Shown here: positions 6,213 through 13,443 of the stretch, piece after piece
How positions within the stretch are numbered: position 1 is the stretch's first letter
Layout: every line of letters starts with the position of its first letter
NCBI GenBank assembly: GCA_030151845.1
Contig: JASLCM010000241.1
Coordinates: 1-14,668 of the forward strand
DNA: 14,668 nucleotides
Direction: 5' to 3'
From: Bacteroides sp.
Lineage (GTDB): Bacteria; Bacteroidota; Bacteroidia; Bacteroidales; Bacteroidaceae
Program-made: the position numbers and the translations under genes
Notes under the pieces: model-generated
Databases searched by the model: none
What the model was told of the DNA's origin: nothing
What the model saw: only the letters and a program-made list of their open reading frames with translations

Positions 6213-8234
6213 ATGATGCATATGAAGAAAACACTAGGAATAATAGATAGAGATAATTGGTTAAGTCCTTTTGCTGAAACAATTCAGGATAGACACAATG
6301 CTGTATTAGAAAAGGAGAAAGAGTTATTAGGCTCTTCCAAAAAAACTTTAAAAGAGTTTGCTTCTGGACATAACTACTATGGGTTACATCGAACCGAAGA
6401 GGGGTGGATCTTTCGGGAGTGGGCACCTAATGCACAAGAGATCTATTTAATTGGTGATTTCTCAAATTGGGAATGTTTAGCAACTTACAGACTACGACGC
6501 CTAGAGGCGGGAAATTGGGAAATAGCTTTGCCTTCTCAAACAATGAAGCATGGAGATTTATATAAACTCTATATAAAATGGGAAGGTGGAGAAGGAGAAC
6601 GTATACCTGCATGGACTCGCAGGGTTGTACAGGACCCAGAGACAACGATCTTCTCCGCTCAGGTATGGGAACCCGAGAGTCCTTATCTTTTTAAGATTCA
6701 AAAATTTGAGCCTCAATCAGAACCTTTGTTGATTTACGAGTGTCACGTAGGAATGGCGCAAGATAAGGAGGCTATAGGTAGTTATCTTGAGTTTAAAGAG
6801 AAAGTTCTTCCTAGGATAGCTAGAGCTGGATATAATGCAATCCAGATGATGGCTGTACAGGAACATCCCTATTATGGGAGTTTTGGATATCATGTTTCTA
6901 GCTTTTTTGCACCCTGCCATCGGTTTGGAACTCCCGATGAATTAAAAGAGTTGATTGATAAGGCGCATGAGTTGGGGCTAGCTGTAATTATGGATCTTGT
7001 CCATTCTCATGCTGTAAAAAATGAGGTAGAAGGATTAGGGAATTTTGCAGGAGATCCGAATCAATATTTTTACCCTGGTCCACGTCGTGAGCATCCAGCA
7101 TGGGATTCTCTTTGTTTTGATTATGGGAAAAATGATGTGTTACATTTTCTTTTGTCAAACTGTAGATATTGGTTGGAAGAGTTTAACTTTGATGGATTTA
7201 GATTTGATGGTGTCACCTCTATGCTTTATTATGACCATGGGTTAGAGAGGGCTTTTACCTCTTATGAAGATTATTATAGTGGCGGCGAAGATAAGAATGC
7301 TATAGTTTACTTAACCTTAGCAAACAAGCTAATACACCAACTAAAACCCACTTCGGTAACTATTGCAGAAGAGGTCTCTGGAATGCCTGGTTTAGCAGCG
7401 CCTATTTACGATGGAGGTTTTGGTTTTGATTATCGAATGGCTATGAATATTCCAGACTACTGGATTAAAACGATCAAAGAGCGTAGAGACGAAGATTGGA
7501 AACCTTCGAGTATGTTCTGGGAGGTAACAAATAGGCGACAAGATGAAAAGACCATCTCTTATGTTGAAAGTCACGATCAAGCACTGGTTGGAGATAAAAC
7601 CATAATCTTTAGGTTGATAGATTCAGACATGTATTGGCACATGAAAAAAGGTGATGAAACCCTAGGTGTTCATCGAGGAATGGCCGTGCATAAAATGATT
7701 AGATTACTCACTATTACAACTATTAATGGGGGCTACTTAAACTTTATGGGGAATGAGTTCGGACATCCAGAATGGGTAGATTTTCCGCGTGAAGGAAATA
7801 ACTGGTCTAATAAATATGCTAGACGTCAGTGGAACTTAGTAGACAATCAAGATTTAAATTACCATTATTTAGGAGATTTCGATAAGGCGATGTTAGCTTT
7901 AGTTAAATCGGTAGACAATTTCCAGGATTTTCCTGTAGAGGAGGTTTGGCACAACGATGGCGATCAGGTGTTAGCCTATAAGAGAAATAAATATGTTTTT
8001 GTTTTCAATTTTAACCCTGTTCAATCTTTTACCAACTATGGTATGTTGGTAAAGCCTGGAATGTATGAAGTTGTCTTAAATACAGATGCTAAAGAGTTTG
8101 GGGGAAATGGTTTCTCCGATGACAGTGTGAAGCATTTTACCTTATTTGATCAACTGTATAAAAAGGAGGGAAAAGAGTGGCTTAGGTTGTATTTGCCAGC
8201 ACGATCGGCTGTGGTCTTAAGGCAGATGCAGTAA
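6213..8234 (+). CDS. glgB: 1,4-alpha-glucan (glycogen) branching enzyme, GH13
   Basis: 673-residue cytoplasmic enzyme that cuts an alpha-1,4 glucan chain and rejoins it as an alpha-1,6 branch. An N-terminal CBM48-like domain occupies about 40-150 (WIFREWAPNAQEIYLIGDFSNW, 65-86). The GH13 barrel follows: DLVHSH at 261-266, nucleophile Asp332 in FRFDGVTSM, acid/base Glu386 in AEEVSGMPG, and the transition-state Asp455 in ESHDQAL. The FRFDGVTSM plus AE(D/E)VSGMP signature and the length fit the eukaryote-like branching enzyme group (GH13_8) common in Bacteroidales rather than the longer E. coli type. A beta-sandwich C-terminal domain ends the protein. The ATG at 6213 is used, but Met2 (6216) and Met4 (6222) are equally possible starts. 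It sits 9 bases after the YhcH-type gene. No glycogen synthase or phosphorylase is in the window. Confidence 0.93.
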   Translation: MMHMKKTLGIIDRDNWLSPFAETIQDRHNAVLEKEKELLGSSKKTLKEFASGHNYYGLHRTEEGWIFREWAPNAQEIYLIGDFSNWECLATYRLRRLEAGNWEIALPSQTMKHGDLYKLYIKWEGGEGERIPAWTRRVVQDPETTIFSAQVWEPESPYLFKIQKFEPQSEPLLIYECHVGMAQDKEAIGSYLEFKEKVLPRIARAGYNAIQMMAVQEHPYYGSFGYHVSSFFAPCHRFGTPDELKELIDKAHELGLAVIMDLVHSHAVKNEVEGLGNFAGDPNQYFYPGPRREHPAWDSLCFDYGKNDVLHFLLSNCRYWLEEFNFDGFRFDGVTSMLYYDHGLERAFTSYEDYYSGGEDKNAIVYLTLANKLIHQLKPTSVTIAEEVSGMPGLAAPIYDGGFGFDYRMAMNIPDYWIKTIKERRDEDWKPSSMFWEVTNRRQDEKTISYVESHDQALVGDKTIIFRLIDSDMYWHMKKGDETLGVHRGMAVHKMIRLLTITTINGGYLNFMGNEFGHPEWVDFPREGNNWSNKYARRQWNLVDNQDLNYHYLGDFDKAMLALVKSVDNFQDFPVEEVWHNDGDQVLAYKRNKYVFVFNFNPVQSFTNYGMLVKPGMYEVVLNTDAKEFGGNGFSDDSVKHFTLFDQLYKKEGKEWLRLYLPARSAVVLRQMQ

Positions 8235-8238
8235 TTTA

Positions 8239-8601
8239 CTACAGTAGATTTCTACCAACCCACCATGCTACAACAACTATAAAGTAGCTCCATAAAAAAA
8301 TGGGGCGGTGAAGGTAGGTGTAGAGTTTACTGTTGTCTTTTTCTCGTTTTCTTTCTGCGATAACTAGTCCAAAAACATAAGGAATAGATAGAATAAGAAG
8401 AGGATTTTCTCGCCAAGCCCCTATCAAATTAAAATGTAGAAGGTGGTGAATAGCTCGTTGAGAACCACAACCAGGACATTGATAACCTGTTATTTGTAAA
8501 AAAGGACATTTTGGGAAATAGGCATAATTATTAGGATTATAGGTATAGTAAATGAAAAGGGCTAAGAGTAGAGCAATGCCTATTACTACCGTTTTCTTCA
8601 T
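8239..8601 (-). CDS. DUF2752 membrane protein
   Basis: 120-residue membrane protein with hydrophobic segments near residues 4-20, 64-82 and 101-116. The DUF2752 signature is complete: KCPFLQITGYQCPGCGSQRAIHHLLHFNLIGAWRENPL (31-68), with Cys32, Cys42 and Cys45, the CPGCGxxRA core and the following His pair. The N-terminal hydrophobic segment places the Cys-rich loop next to a membrane face; whether it binds a metal is unknown, as is the family's function. It is the last gene of the minus-strand run, 9 bases after a CD225 protein, and its stop is 4 bases from the glgB stop (convergent). DUF2752 and CD225 or TM2 proteins are, from general knowledge, often neighbours in Bacteroidota, and the present arrangement agrees with a shared membrane role. 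Confidence 0.88.
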   Translation of the reverse strand: MKKTVVIGIALLLALFIYYTYNPNNYAYFPKCPFLQITGYQCPGCGSQRAIHHLLHFNLIGAWRENPLLILSIPYVFGLVIAERKREKDNSKLYTYLHRPIFLWSYFIVVVAWWVGRNLL

Positions 8602-8610
8602 TCTTCTTGT

Positions 8611-8871
8611 TTAATACTTTAGCTGATATAGTCCTAAGAATAGGATTGATAGGAAGTAGATAGCATAGAAGGCTATGCCTGTAAAAAATGCTATTGTTGT
8701 CCACTTTCTTGCTTTTGCAGAGGCTTTTTCGGCTTCATCGTGATTTCCTGTAGCAAAGAGAGAATTTACTTTGGAAGCATGAACTATGCCTACAATACCA
8801 AAAGGTAAGCAGCAAAACATAGTGACTAAAATAGACTCGGCGAGCCATGTTCTTGGAGCAATGTGATTCAT
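8611..8871 (-). CDS. CD225/dispanin family membrane protein (third tandem copy)
   Basis: 86 residues, essentially a single CD225/dispanin domain, the domain of eukaryotic IFITM proteins. Short N-terminus, then RTWLAESILVTMFCCLPFGI (7-26) as the re-entrant or first hydrophobic segment with the paired Cys20-Cys21, a polar stretch with NSLFATGNHDEAEKASAKAR, and a C-terminal transmembrane helix from about 57 to 80. From PRTWL to KARKW it is identical by eye to the neighbouring copy at 39 of 52 positions, so the two arose by duplication. In IFITM proteins the corresponding cysteines are lipidated; nothing shows this for bacteria. Spacing to its neighbours is 10 and 9 bases, so it is co-transcribed. 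Function unknown. Confidence 0.87.
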   Translation of the reverse strand: MNHIAPRTWLAESILVTMFCCLPFGIVGIVHASKVNSLFATGNHDEAEKASAKARKWTTIAFFTGIAFYAIYFLSILFLGLYQLKY

Positions 8872-8881
8872 AGTTTTGGTT

Positions 8882-9136
8882 TTAAAAATTGTCGAGCTCT
8901 AAACAGAGAATGATACTATAAACAAGTAGGAGGAGAATCCCAATCAAAAATCCAATGTTCACCCACTTCTTGGCTTTTTGTGAAGCAAGTTCTGCCTCTT
9001 CTAGTTGTCCGGCATGATACAAGGAGTTAACCTTTGCTGCATGAACTATTCCTACAATACCAAAAGGCAGACAACAAAAAATTGTTACTAAGATGGATTC
9101 AATTAGCCATGTTTTAGGAACTTCGTCTCTATTCAT
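8882..9136 (-). CDS. CD225/dispanin family membrane protein (second tandem copy)
   Basis: 84 residues with the same plan as the following gene: PKTWLIESILVTIFCCLPFG (7-26) with Cys21-Cys22, IVGIVHAAKVNSLYHAG (27-43), the EEAELASQKAKKW polar helix (41-53), and a strongly hydrophobic C-terminal helix (about 55-79) ending in the acidic tail LELDNF. No signal peptide. It lies 10 bases after the GYF_2-CD225 fusion and 10 bases before the third copy; those gaps are AT-rich and have no Shine-Dalgarno, as expected in this phylum. The high similarity to the third copy and lower similarity to the fusion suggest that the two short genes are the more recent duplication. Dispanins in bacteria have no settled function; membrane shaping or partner binding is an analogy with IFITM only. 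Confidence 0.87.
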   Translation of the reverse strand: MNRDEVPKTWLIESILVTIFCCLPFGIVGIVHAAKVNSLYHAGQLEEAELASQKAKKWVNIGFLIGILLLLVYSIILCLELDNF

Positions 9137-9146
9137 AAATGAAAGA

Positions 9147-9599
9147 TTAAAAATATTTACAGGATACGCCTACAGCTACGATTAAACAATAGATTACTAG
9201 CCAGGTTATTCCCATGAAGAATCCTACCTTAACCCATCGGCGGGCCTTGTCGGAGTAGGTTTTTGAGACCTCATACATATTGCTTATGTAGTACCTTTCT
9301 ACTTGCGATGCTTTAATAATAGCTACAATACCGAAGGGCAGACAGCAGAAGATGGTTACTAATATTGCCTCTACCAACCAAGTCTTAGGCATTATTTGTT
9401 TTTTCTCGGCTTCAGCCTCAGGTGGAATAGGGGGAGTTTGTTCGATTAATTTTTTGAACTCTTCAATCTCTCTTAAAGGGGTCCACTCTTTTAGTCCTTC
9501 TCTCCAGAGTAGAGTATGTTCATCTGCTTTTATTAGAATCTCCTCTTTAGTATAGGGGCCAAATCTATTTCCATTTTTAATAAGGTAGTATGAGCTCAT
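9147..9599 (-). CDS. GYF_2 - CD225/dispanin fusion membrane protein
   Basis: 150 residues in two parts. Residues 3-52 are a GYF_2 (DUF4339) domain: SYYLIKNGNRFGPYTKEEIL, then LLWREGLKEWTPL (30-42), the conserved xGPy..eei...LWreGl.eW pattern. A short proline- and glutamate-rich linker (TPPIPPEAEAE, 55-65) joins it to a CD225 domain from 70 to the end: PKTWLVEAILVTIFCCLPFG (71-90) with Cys85-Cys86, a polar region containing SDKARRWVKVG, and a transmembrane helix at about 124-145. GYF-type domains in eukaryotes bind proline-rich peptides, so this cytoplasmic head may recruit a partner; that is inference. It heads the CD225 cassette, 59 bases after the amylase-like gene, close enough for read-through. 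The start is the ATG directly before SSYYLI. Confidence 0.88.
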   Translation of the reverse strand: MSSYYLIKNGNRFGPYTKEEILIKADEHTLLWREGLKEWTPLREIEEFKKLIEQTPPIPPEAEAEKKQIMPKTWLVEAILVTIFCCLPFGIVAIIKASQVERYYISNMYEVSKTYSDKARRWVKVGFFMGITWLVIYCLIVAVGVSCKYF

Positions 9600-9658
9600 A
9601 GTATTTAGGTTTTATTTATAAATATATGAAAAAATACTATAAAAATGTAATGTGTGGG
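9600..9658 (-). other. AT-rich gap before the GYF_2-CD225 gene
   Basis: The 59 bases between the GH13 gene and the CD225 cassette are strongly AT-rich. They hold a 10-base palindrome ATTTATAAAT (9614-9623) inside a wider inverted repeat, AGTATTT (9600-9606) and AAATACT (9632-9638). On the minus strand a TATATTTA box (one mismatch to TAnnTTTG) lies about 17-24 bases before the start codon. This may be an internal promoter for the cassette or just an AT-rich spacer; no TTTG is seen upstream. Confidence 0.3.
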
Positions 9659-11356
9659 CTATAAATTGTTAATTTTTATTTTATGTATAGTTCCTCCATA
9701 GGCTGGAATCTTAATCTCTGTTGCTCGATAGGGGAGTAAAGAGATTGATTCTTCTCTATTTGTTAACAATTCGATAGCTTTGATTGTTTCATATTGAGGA
9801 ATTTGCAAGTAATCGAAAGCGTGTGAGGGAAGATTGATAGCGACAGAGGCTGGCTGAGCATCAAAATTAACTGAGATAAGCAAAAGATCTTCTTCATGTT
9901 TTCTAAAGAAAGAGAATTGTTTGTCTGCATTAAACCGCCACCCATTCATATTTACATACATTAAATCAAAGAAAAGTCCTTTACTGATGGCTTTTTCTTT
10001 ACTAGCTATATTAAGTATTTTTTGATAAGTTTTTCTGATCCTTTTCTCCTCATCTGTAAGTAATTTTCCATCAAACTTATTTCTATTTCTCCATCTAATA
10101 AGCTTATCCACGGACCAATAATCGAAGATGGAAGTTCGCCCATCGAGTCCGCTAAAACCCTCTTGGCACATACCCTCTTCTCCTAGCTCTTGCCCAAAAT
10201 AGATCATAACTGGGTTTGTATTTAAACAAGCAGCAATAAGTAAAGCAGGAACCGCTTTTTGAGGATCTCCTGCAAAATAGGTTGAAGCCACTCGTTGTTC
10301 GTCGTGATTTTCAATAAAGTTAAGCATTTTTTTCTCCAACCCATTTAGACTTTGCCAGCTTGAGGTGATTGCAGAGGCGGGTTGGGTATGGGTAATAATG
10401 GCTCGTAAGGTATCGTAAAGTCCAACTTTATCGTAGAGGTAGTCAAATTTACCTTGTGTAAGATAGGTTGAATATAGAGAAGGGGTGTATACTTCTGCTA
10501 TGAAAATAAGCTCTTTATACCTCTTTTTAACTTGTGGAATAACCCAGTTCCAAAACTCAACGGGGACCATTTCAGCCATATCGCACCGAAAACCATCAAC
10601 TCCTTTCTCAGCCCAGAAAAGAAGAATATCTCTCATCTGGTTCCATGTGGCAGGAATTGGAGAAAAGTGCTGTTGTCCATTAAGGTAGTCTACTCCATAG
10701 TTTAATTTAATTGTTTCATACCAATCATTTGGTGTGGGGTAGGGATCGAATCGGTCATTGCCTGTTGCCTTGGCAGGCTGTTCTATATAAGGAGAAGAGT
10801 GATACTGAGGAGCAAAAGTATTGGAACTTAAAATGGTATTGGGTAAGTAATAAAAGTTGTTTTCTGTACTAAAAGAGAGTTCCTCATTATCTTTGTCTCC
10901 TAGGGGAACACTTGTGCTGGGTGTATTGGTTGAGTGATAAGAGCGTGCAACATGATTAGGAATAAAGTCAATAATCACTTTTAAATCACTCTTATGTGTT
11001 CGATGAATAAGTTGTTGAAACTCTTGCATTCGTTTCGATACATCGGTAGCTAAATCTGGTGCAACACTGTAATAGTCGGTTATTGCATATGGAGATCCTG
11101 CTTTACCTTTCACGATAGCAGGGTGACTTGCTTGTATACCATAAGAAGAGTAGTCTGTTTGACTTGCATGCTCAATAACTCCTGTATACCATATATGAGT
11201 AATACCTAGGTTTTTTATCTCTTGAAGTGTTTTGTAAGTAAAGTCCTTAAATTTTCCACAACCGTTTTGTTGAAGTGTTCCGTTTGGAACTCTCCTTGTA
11301 TTATTGTTGCCAAATAGCCTAGGTAGTACTTGGTAGATGCTTATTTTATTATTCAT
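9659..11356 (-). CDS. GH13 alpha-amylase family enzyme, cytoplasmic
   Basis: 565-residue glycoside hydrolase of family 13 acting on alpha-glucans. The barrel begins at residue 5 (ISIYQVLPRLFG) with no signal peptide, so it is expected in the cytoplasm, unlike secreted or lipidated starch enzymes. Conserved GH13 regions: DFIPNH (130-135); nucleophile Asp259 in GFRCDMAEM; acid/base Glu288 in FIAEVYTP; transition-state Asp352 in FIENHDEQR. A C-terminal beta domain (about 470-565) ends the protein. The residue set does not separate alpha-amylase from maltodextrin glucosidase or glucanotransferase. A long insert (140-235) rich in Ser, Thr, Asn and Pro separates regions I and II. It lies 13 bases after the Gfo/Idh gene, and the patatin gene lies upstream of both. 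Together with glgB it suggests handling of intracellular glycogen or imported maltodextrin. Confidence 0.9.
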   Translation of the reverse strand: MNNKISIYQVLPRLFGNNNTRRVPNGTLQQNGCGKFKDFTYKTLQEIKNLGITHIWYTGVIEHASQTDYSSYGIQASHPAIVKGKAGSPYAITDYYSVAPDLATDVSKRMQEFQQLIHRTHKSDLKVIIDFIPNHVARSYHSTNTPSTSVPLGDKDNEELSFSTENNFYYLPNTILSSNTFAPQYHSSPYIEQPAKATGNDRFDPYPTPNDWYETIKLNYGVDYLNGQQHFSPIPATWNQMRDILLFWAEKGVDGFRCDMAEMVPVEFWNWVIPQVKKRYKELIFIAEVYTPSLYSTYLTQGKFDYLYDKVGLYDTLRAIITHTQPASAITSSWQSLNGLEKKMLNFIENHDEQRVASTYFAGDPQKAVPALLIAACLNTNPVMIYFGQELGEEGMCQEGFSGLDGRTSIFDYWSVDKLIRWRNRNKFDGKLLTDEEKRIRKTYQKILNIASKEKAISKGLFFDLMYVNMNGWRFNADKQFSFFRKHEEDLLLISVNFDAQPASVAINLPSHAFDYLQIPQYETIKAIELLTNREESISLLPYRATEIKIPAYGGTIHKIKINNL

Positions 11357-11369
11357 GTTGCAGAGGTGT

Positions 11370-12431
11370 TCATTGTTGTAAACTTACGACCTGTTTTGAC
11401 CGATTGCTCTCAAATGCGGCTTCAATAACGTGTAGCGTATCCATCACTGTTTTAGCATCGGTAAGTAGAGGTTCGTTTTTTCTTAGATGTTCGTAGATGT
11501 TGGAGTAGAAGGCACCGTAATTTCCTGGAATAGATGGGACTTTTTTGCGTACTTCTCCATTTACTGTACTTGCGTGGATAGTGCCCCAGTTTTCTTCATC
11601 TTCTTCTCCCCAGTTTGGTTTGTTTGGGCTACATCCTTGAGAAAGTAGGGCCTCTTGTGGATCAAAGCCATGCTTTATATAGGAACCTTGTACACCATGA
11701 AGTATAAATCTTGGCTCTGGCTCTTTCATTAAATAGGAGGCTTTTAAAGTTATGCTAACTTTAGGAGCAAATTCGGGTTGGATAAAATGAATTAGCATGT
11801 AGTCATCTACTACACTACCTGTTCGCATAGCCTCTAATCTGGCAAAAACGGCTTTGGGTTTTCCAAAAAGTTGGATGGCTTGGTCAATGAGATGAGAACC
11901 AAGGTTGTAAGTAATACCGGCTCCATCACCTGCTCTCTCTTTCCAAGAGTTTGGACGTAAGAAATTTCGATAACGAGGAAAAGTCGACTCAAACTCAACT
12001 AATCTGCCTAGGATTTTACTCTCTAAAACCTTTTTTACTGTGAGAAAGTCTGCGTCCCACCGTCTGTTTTGAAAAACACTTAGCGAGACACCTTTTTCCT
12101 TGGCCATCTCAATGAGTTCATACCCCTTAGCTGTTGAGGTTGTAAATGGCTTTTCTACAACGACGTGTTTCCCAGCCTGAATAGCCTTTTTAGTAAAAGA
12201 GTAGTGGGTATCATCGGGTGTATTCACTACTACAAGCTCAATCTCTTCAATCTCTAGTAGTTCTTCAAAGCTTTGAACTATTCTTGAATTTGGATAGGCA
12301 TCACGAGACAGCTGCTTGGTACGCTCTACAATAGCTGTTAGTTCAAAATTTGGATTTGCTTCAAGAAAAGGAGCATGAAAAACTCTTCCTGACATTCCAA
12401 AAGCAGCTAAACCTGTTTTTATTACTTCCAT
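11370..12431 (-). CDS. Gfo/Idh/MocA family NAD(P)-dependent oxidoreductase
   Basis: 353-residue cytoplasmic dehydrogenase acting on a sugar or inositol-like hydroxyl. The N-terminal Rossmann fold opens with TGLAAFGMSGRVFHAPFL (6-23), a variant of the usual GxGxxG that is common in YdgJ/YhhX-like members, and contains VNTPDDTHYSFTKKAIQAGK (69-88) and the catalytic-lysine motif EKP at 93-95 (Lys94). The second half has GAGITYNLGSHLIDQA (170-185), with His180 and Asp183 at the usual substrate-side positions. There is no Tat or Sec signal, in contrast to many Bacteroidota Gfo/Idh proteins linked to DUF1080 hydrolases. The start overlaps the patatin gene by 10 bases (12422-12431). The substrate is unknown; oxidation of a sugar at C3 is an idea prompted by the divergent keto-disaccharide hydrolase gene. 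Confidence 0.9.
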   Translation of the reverse strand: MEVIKTGLAAFGMSGRVFHAPFLEANPNFELTAIVERTKQLSRDAYPNSRIVQSFEELLEIEEIELVVVNTPDDTHYSFTKKAIQAGKHVVVEKPFTTSTAKGYELIEMAKEKGVSLSVFQNRRWDADFLTVKKVLESKILGRLVEFESTFPRYRNFLRPNSWKERAGDGAGITYNLGSHLIDQAIQLFGKPKAVFARLEAMRTGSVVDDYMLIHFIQPEFAPKVSITLKASYLMKEPEPRFILHGVQGSYIKHGFDPQEALLSQGCSPNKPNWGEEDEENWGTIHASTVNGEVRKKVPSIPGNYGAFYSNIYEHLRKNEPLLTDAKTVMDTLHVIEAAFESNRSKQVVSLQQ

Positions 12432-13210
12432 ATTTTTCCTTTCTCTTCTAATAGTTGTTCTAGTATTTCGTAAGCTGTATCGTATCCATGTTCAAAGATC
12501 TCTTCAGCTCTTTCAAGCTCGGTATTACTATATTCTTCTAAATTATTAGGTTCTATGAGTAAGTCACACTTTAATCTTTCTCCAATGGTATTTGCTTTAA
12601 ACATAAATTGAAATGAGCGCATAGCAATGGATACAATGTTCTTTTTGTACTCTGTGGCAACCAGTGGACTGACGTTTACACCAATAACTTTTTCGCACTC
12701 TCTCCTTATTAAGGATACGGGAAAGTTCATGAAAACACCGCCATCAATATAGTTTATACCATCAATTTGCACTGGACTAAAAAGAACGGGCATGCAACAG
12801 GAGGCGGCTATACGTTCGGCAAGACTACCTGTTGTAAAATGCTCAGGTTTCCCTTGATCTAAATTGGTTGCAGTTATTATCATTGGTATCTGTAAATCTT
12901 CAATGTTTTTAGCTTTTAGATTACTTTTAAGAAAATCAATAAAGTCGCATAAATCAAAGAGACCCACTTTAGGTATAACCCATGAGGTTAAGTCTAAAAA
13001 TTTATGCCCTGAGAAAAAATCTAAGACACGATAGGGTTCGTTACCGTCTGCGTAGAATGTAGCCGCTAGGGCTCCTGCACTAACTCCTGCTATTATTTCA
13101 GGCTTAATGTTATGCTCTAACAATGCCTGCATGGCTCCTAAATGTGCAAAACCTTTAATAAAGCCACCACTTAATGCATAACCTATATTGTATTTTTTGT
13201 TTTGAGTCAT
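12422..13210 (-). CDS. Patatin-like phospholipase (RssA-type)
   Basis: 262-residue serine hydrolase of the patatin family, which cleaves acyl esters of lipids. Catalytic features are intact: oxyanion-hole GGFIKG at 15-20, nucleophile Ser44 in GVSAG (42-46), and Asp156 in the DGG motif (YIDGGVFMNFPV, 154-165), giving the Ser-Asp dyad. No signal peptide and no outer membrane barrel domain, so it is a short cytoplasmic or membrane-associated type similar to RssA/YchK rather than a PlpD-like autotransporter. It is the first gene of the minus-strand run and overlaps the Gfo/Idh start by 10 bases, implying coupled translation. The start ATG follows an AT-rich region with repeats that may regulate the run. 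Its connection with the sugar genes is not obvious; true substrate unknown. Confidence 0.91.
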   Translation of the reverse strand: MTQNKKYNIGYALSGGFIKGFAHLGAMQALLEHNIKPEIIAGVSAGALAATFYADGNEPYRVLDFFSGHKFLDLTSWVIPKVGLFDLCDFIDFLKSNLKAKNIEDLQIPMIITATNLDQGKPEHFTTGSLAERIAASCCMPVLFSPVQIDGINYIDGGVFMNFPVSLIRRECEKVIGVNVSPLVATEYKKNIVSIAMRSFQFMFKANTIGERLKCDLLIEPNNLEEYSNTELERAEEIFEHGYDTAYEILEQLLEEKGKIWK

Positions 13211-13242
13211 GGCTTACTAGTTATTTGGCCAATATTTTGTTG

Positions 13243-13301
13243 TTTATACGAAAATAGCAAAAAAGGAGGTATAAAATAGCTTTATACTAAAAATAGTAAA
13301 G
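13243..13301. repeat. Imperfect direct repeat with an inverted copy, 33-92 bases before the patatin start
   Basis: TTTATACGAAAATAGCAAA (from 13243) recurs as TTTATACTAAAAATAGTAAA (from 13281) with a one-base insertion and two changes. Between them GTATAAA (13269-13275) is the exact inverted copy of TTTATAC (13281-13287), separated by ATAGC. A further small stem TACTA (13285-13289) with TAGTA (13294-13298) overlaps it. Repeated, oriented half-sites in a divergent promoter region suggest a regulator's binding sites, but the AT-rich background makes chance possible. Confidence 0.4.
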
Positions 13302-13443
13302 AATAAAGAAGAGGTAGCTTTGTTTTAGGAGATTTAGTAAATATGTGGTTTTTATTAAAGAAAAGAGGATTATAAGAGGGTGTATAACTGAAAAATTTAG
13401 CTTTACCAACTCAAATATTCTCATTCTAGATATGAAATGGTAG

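Noticed and set aside
6427..7580. Several open frames of 62-72 codons on both strands within glgB
   Set aside because: All sit inside a complete GH13 enzyme whose conserved regions cover the segment; none resembles a protein family.
8238..8248. CTACAGTAG small palindrome between the convergent glgB and DUF2752 stops
   Set aside because: Only 4-base arms with no room for a loop and no T tract; not a credible terminator.
13225..13232. TTGGCCAA palindrome before the patatin gene
   Set aside because: An 8-base palindrome alone is expected by chance at this length, and flanking bases do not extend it. It may still be part of a regulatory site, but I cannot support this.
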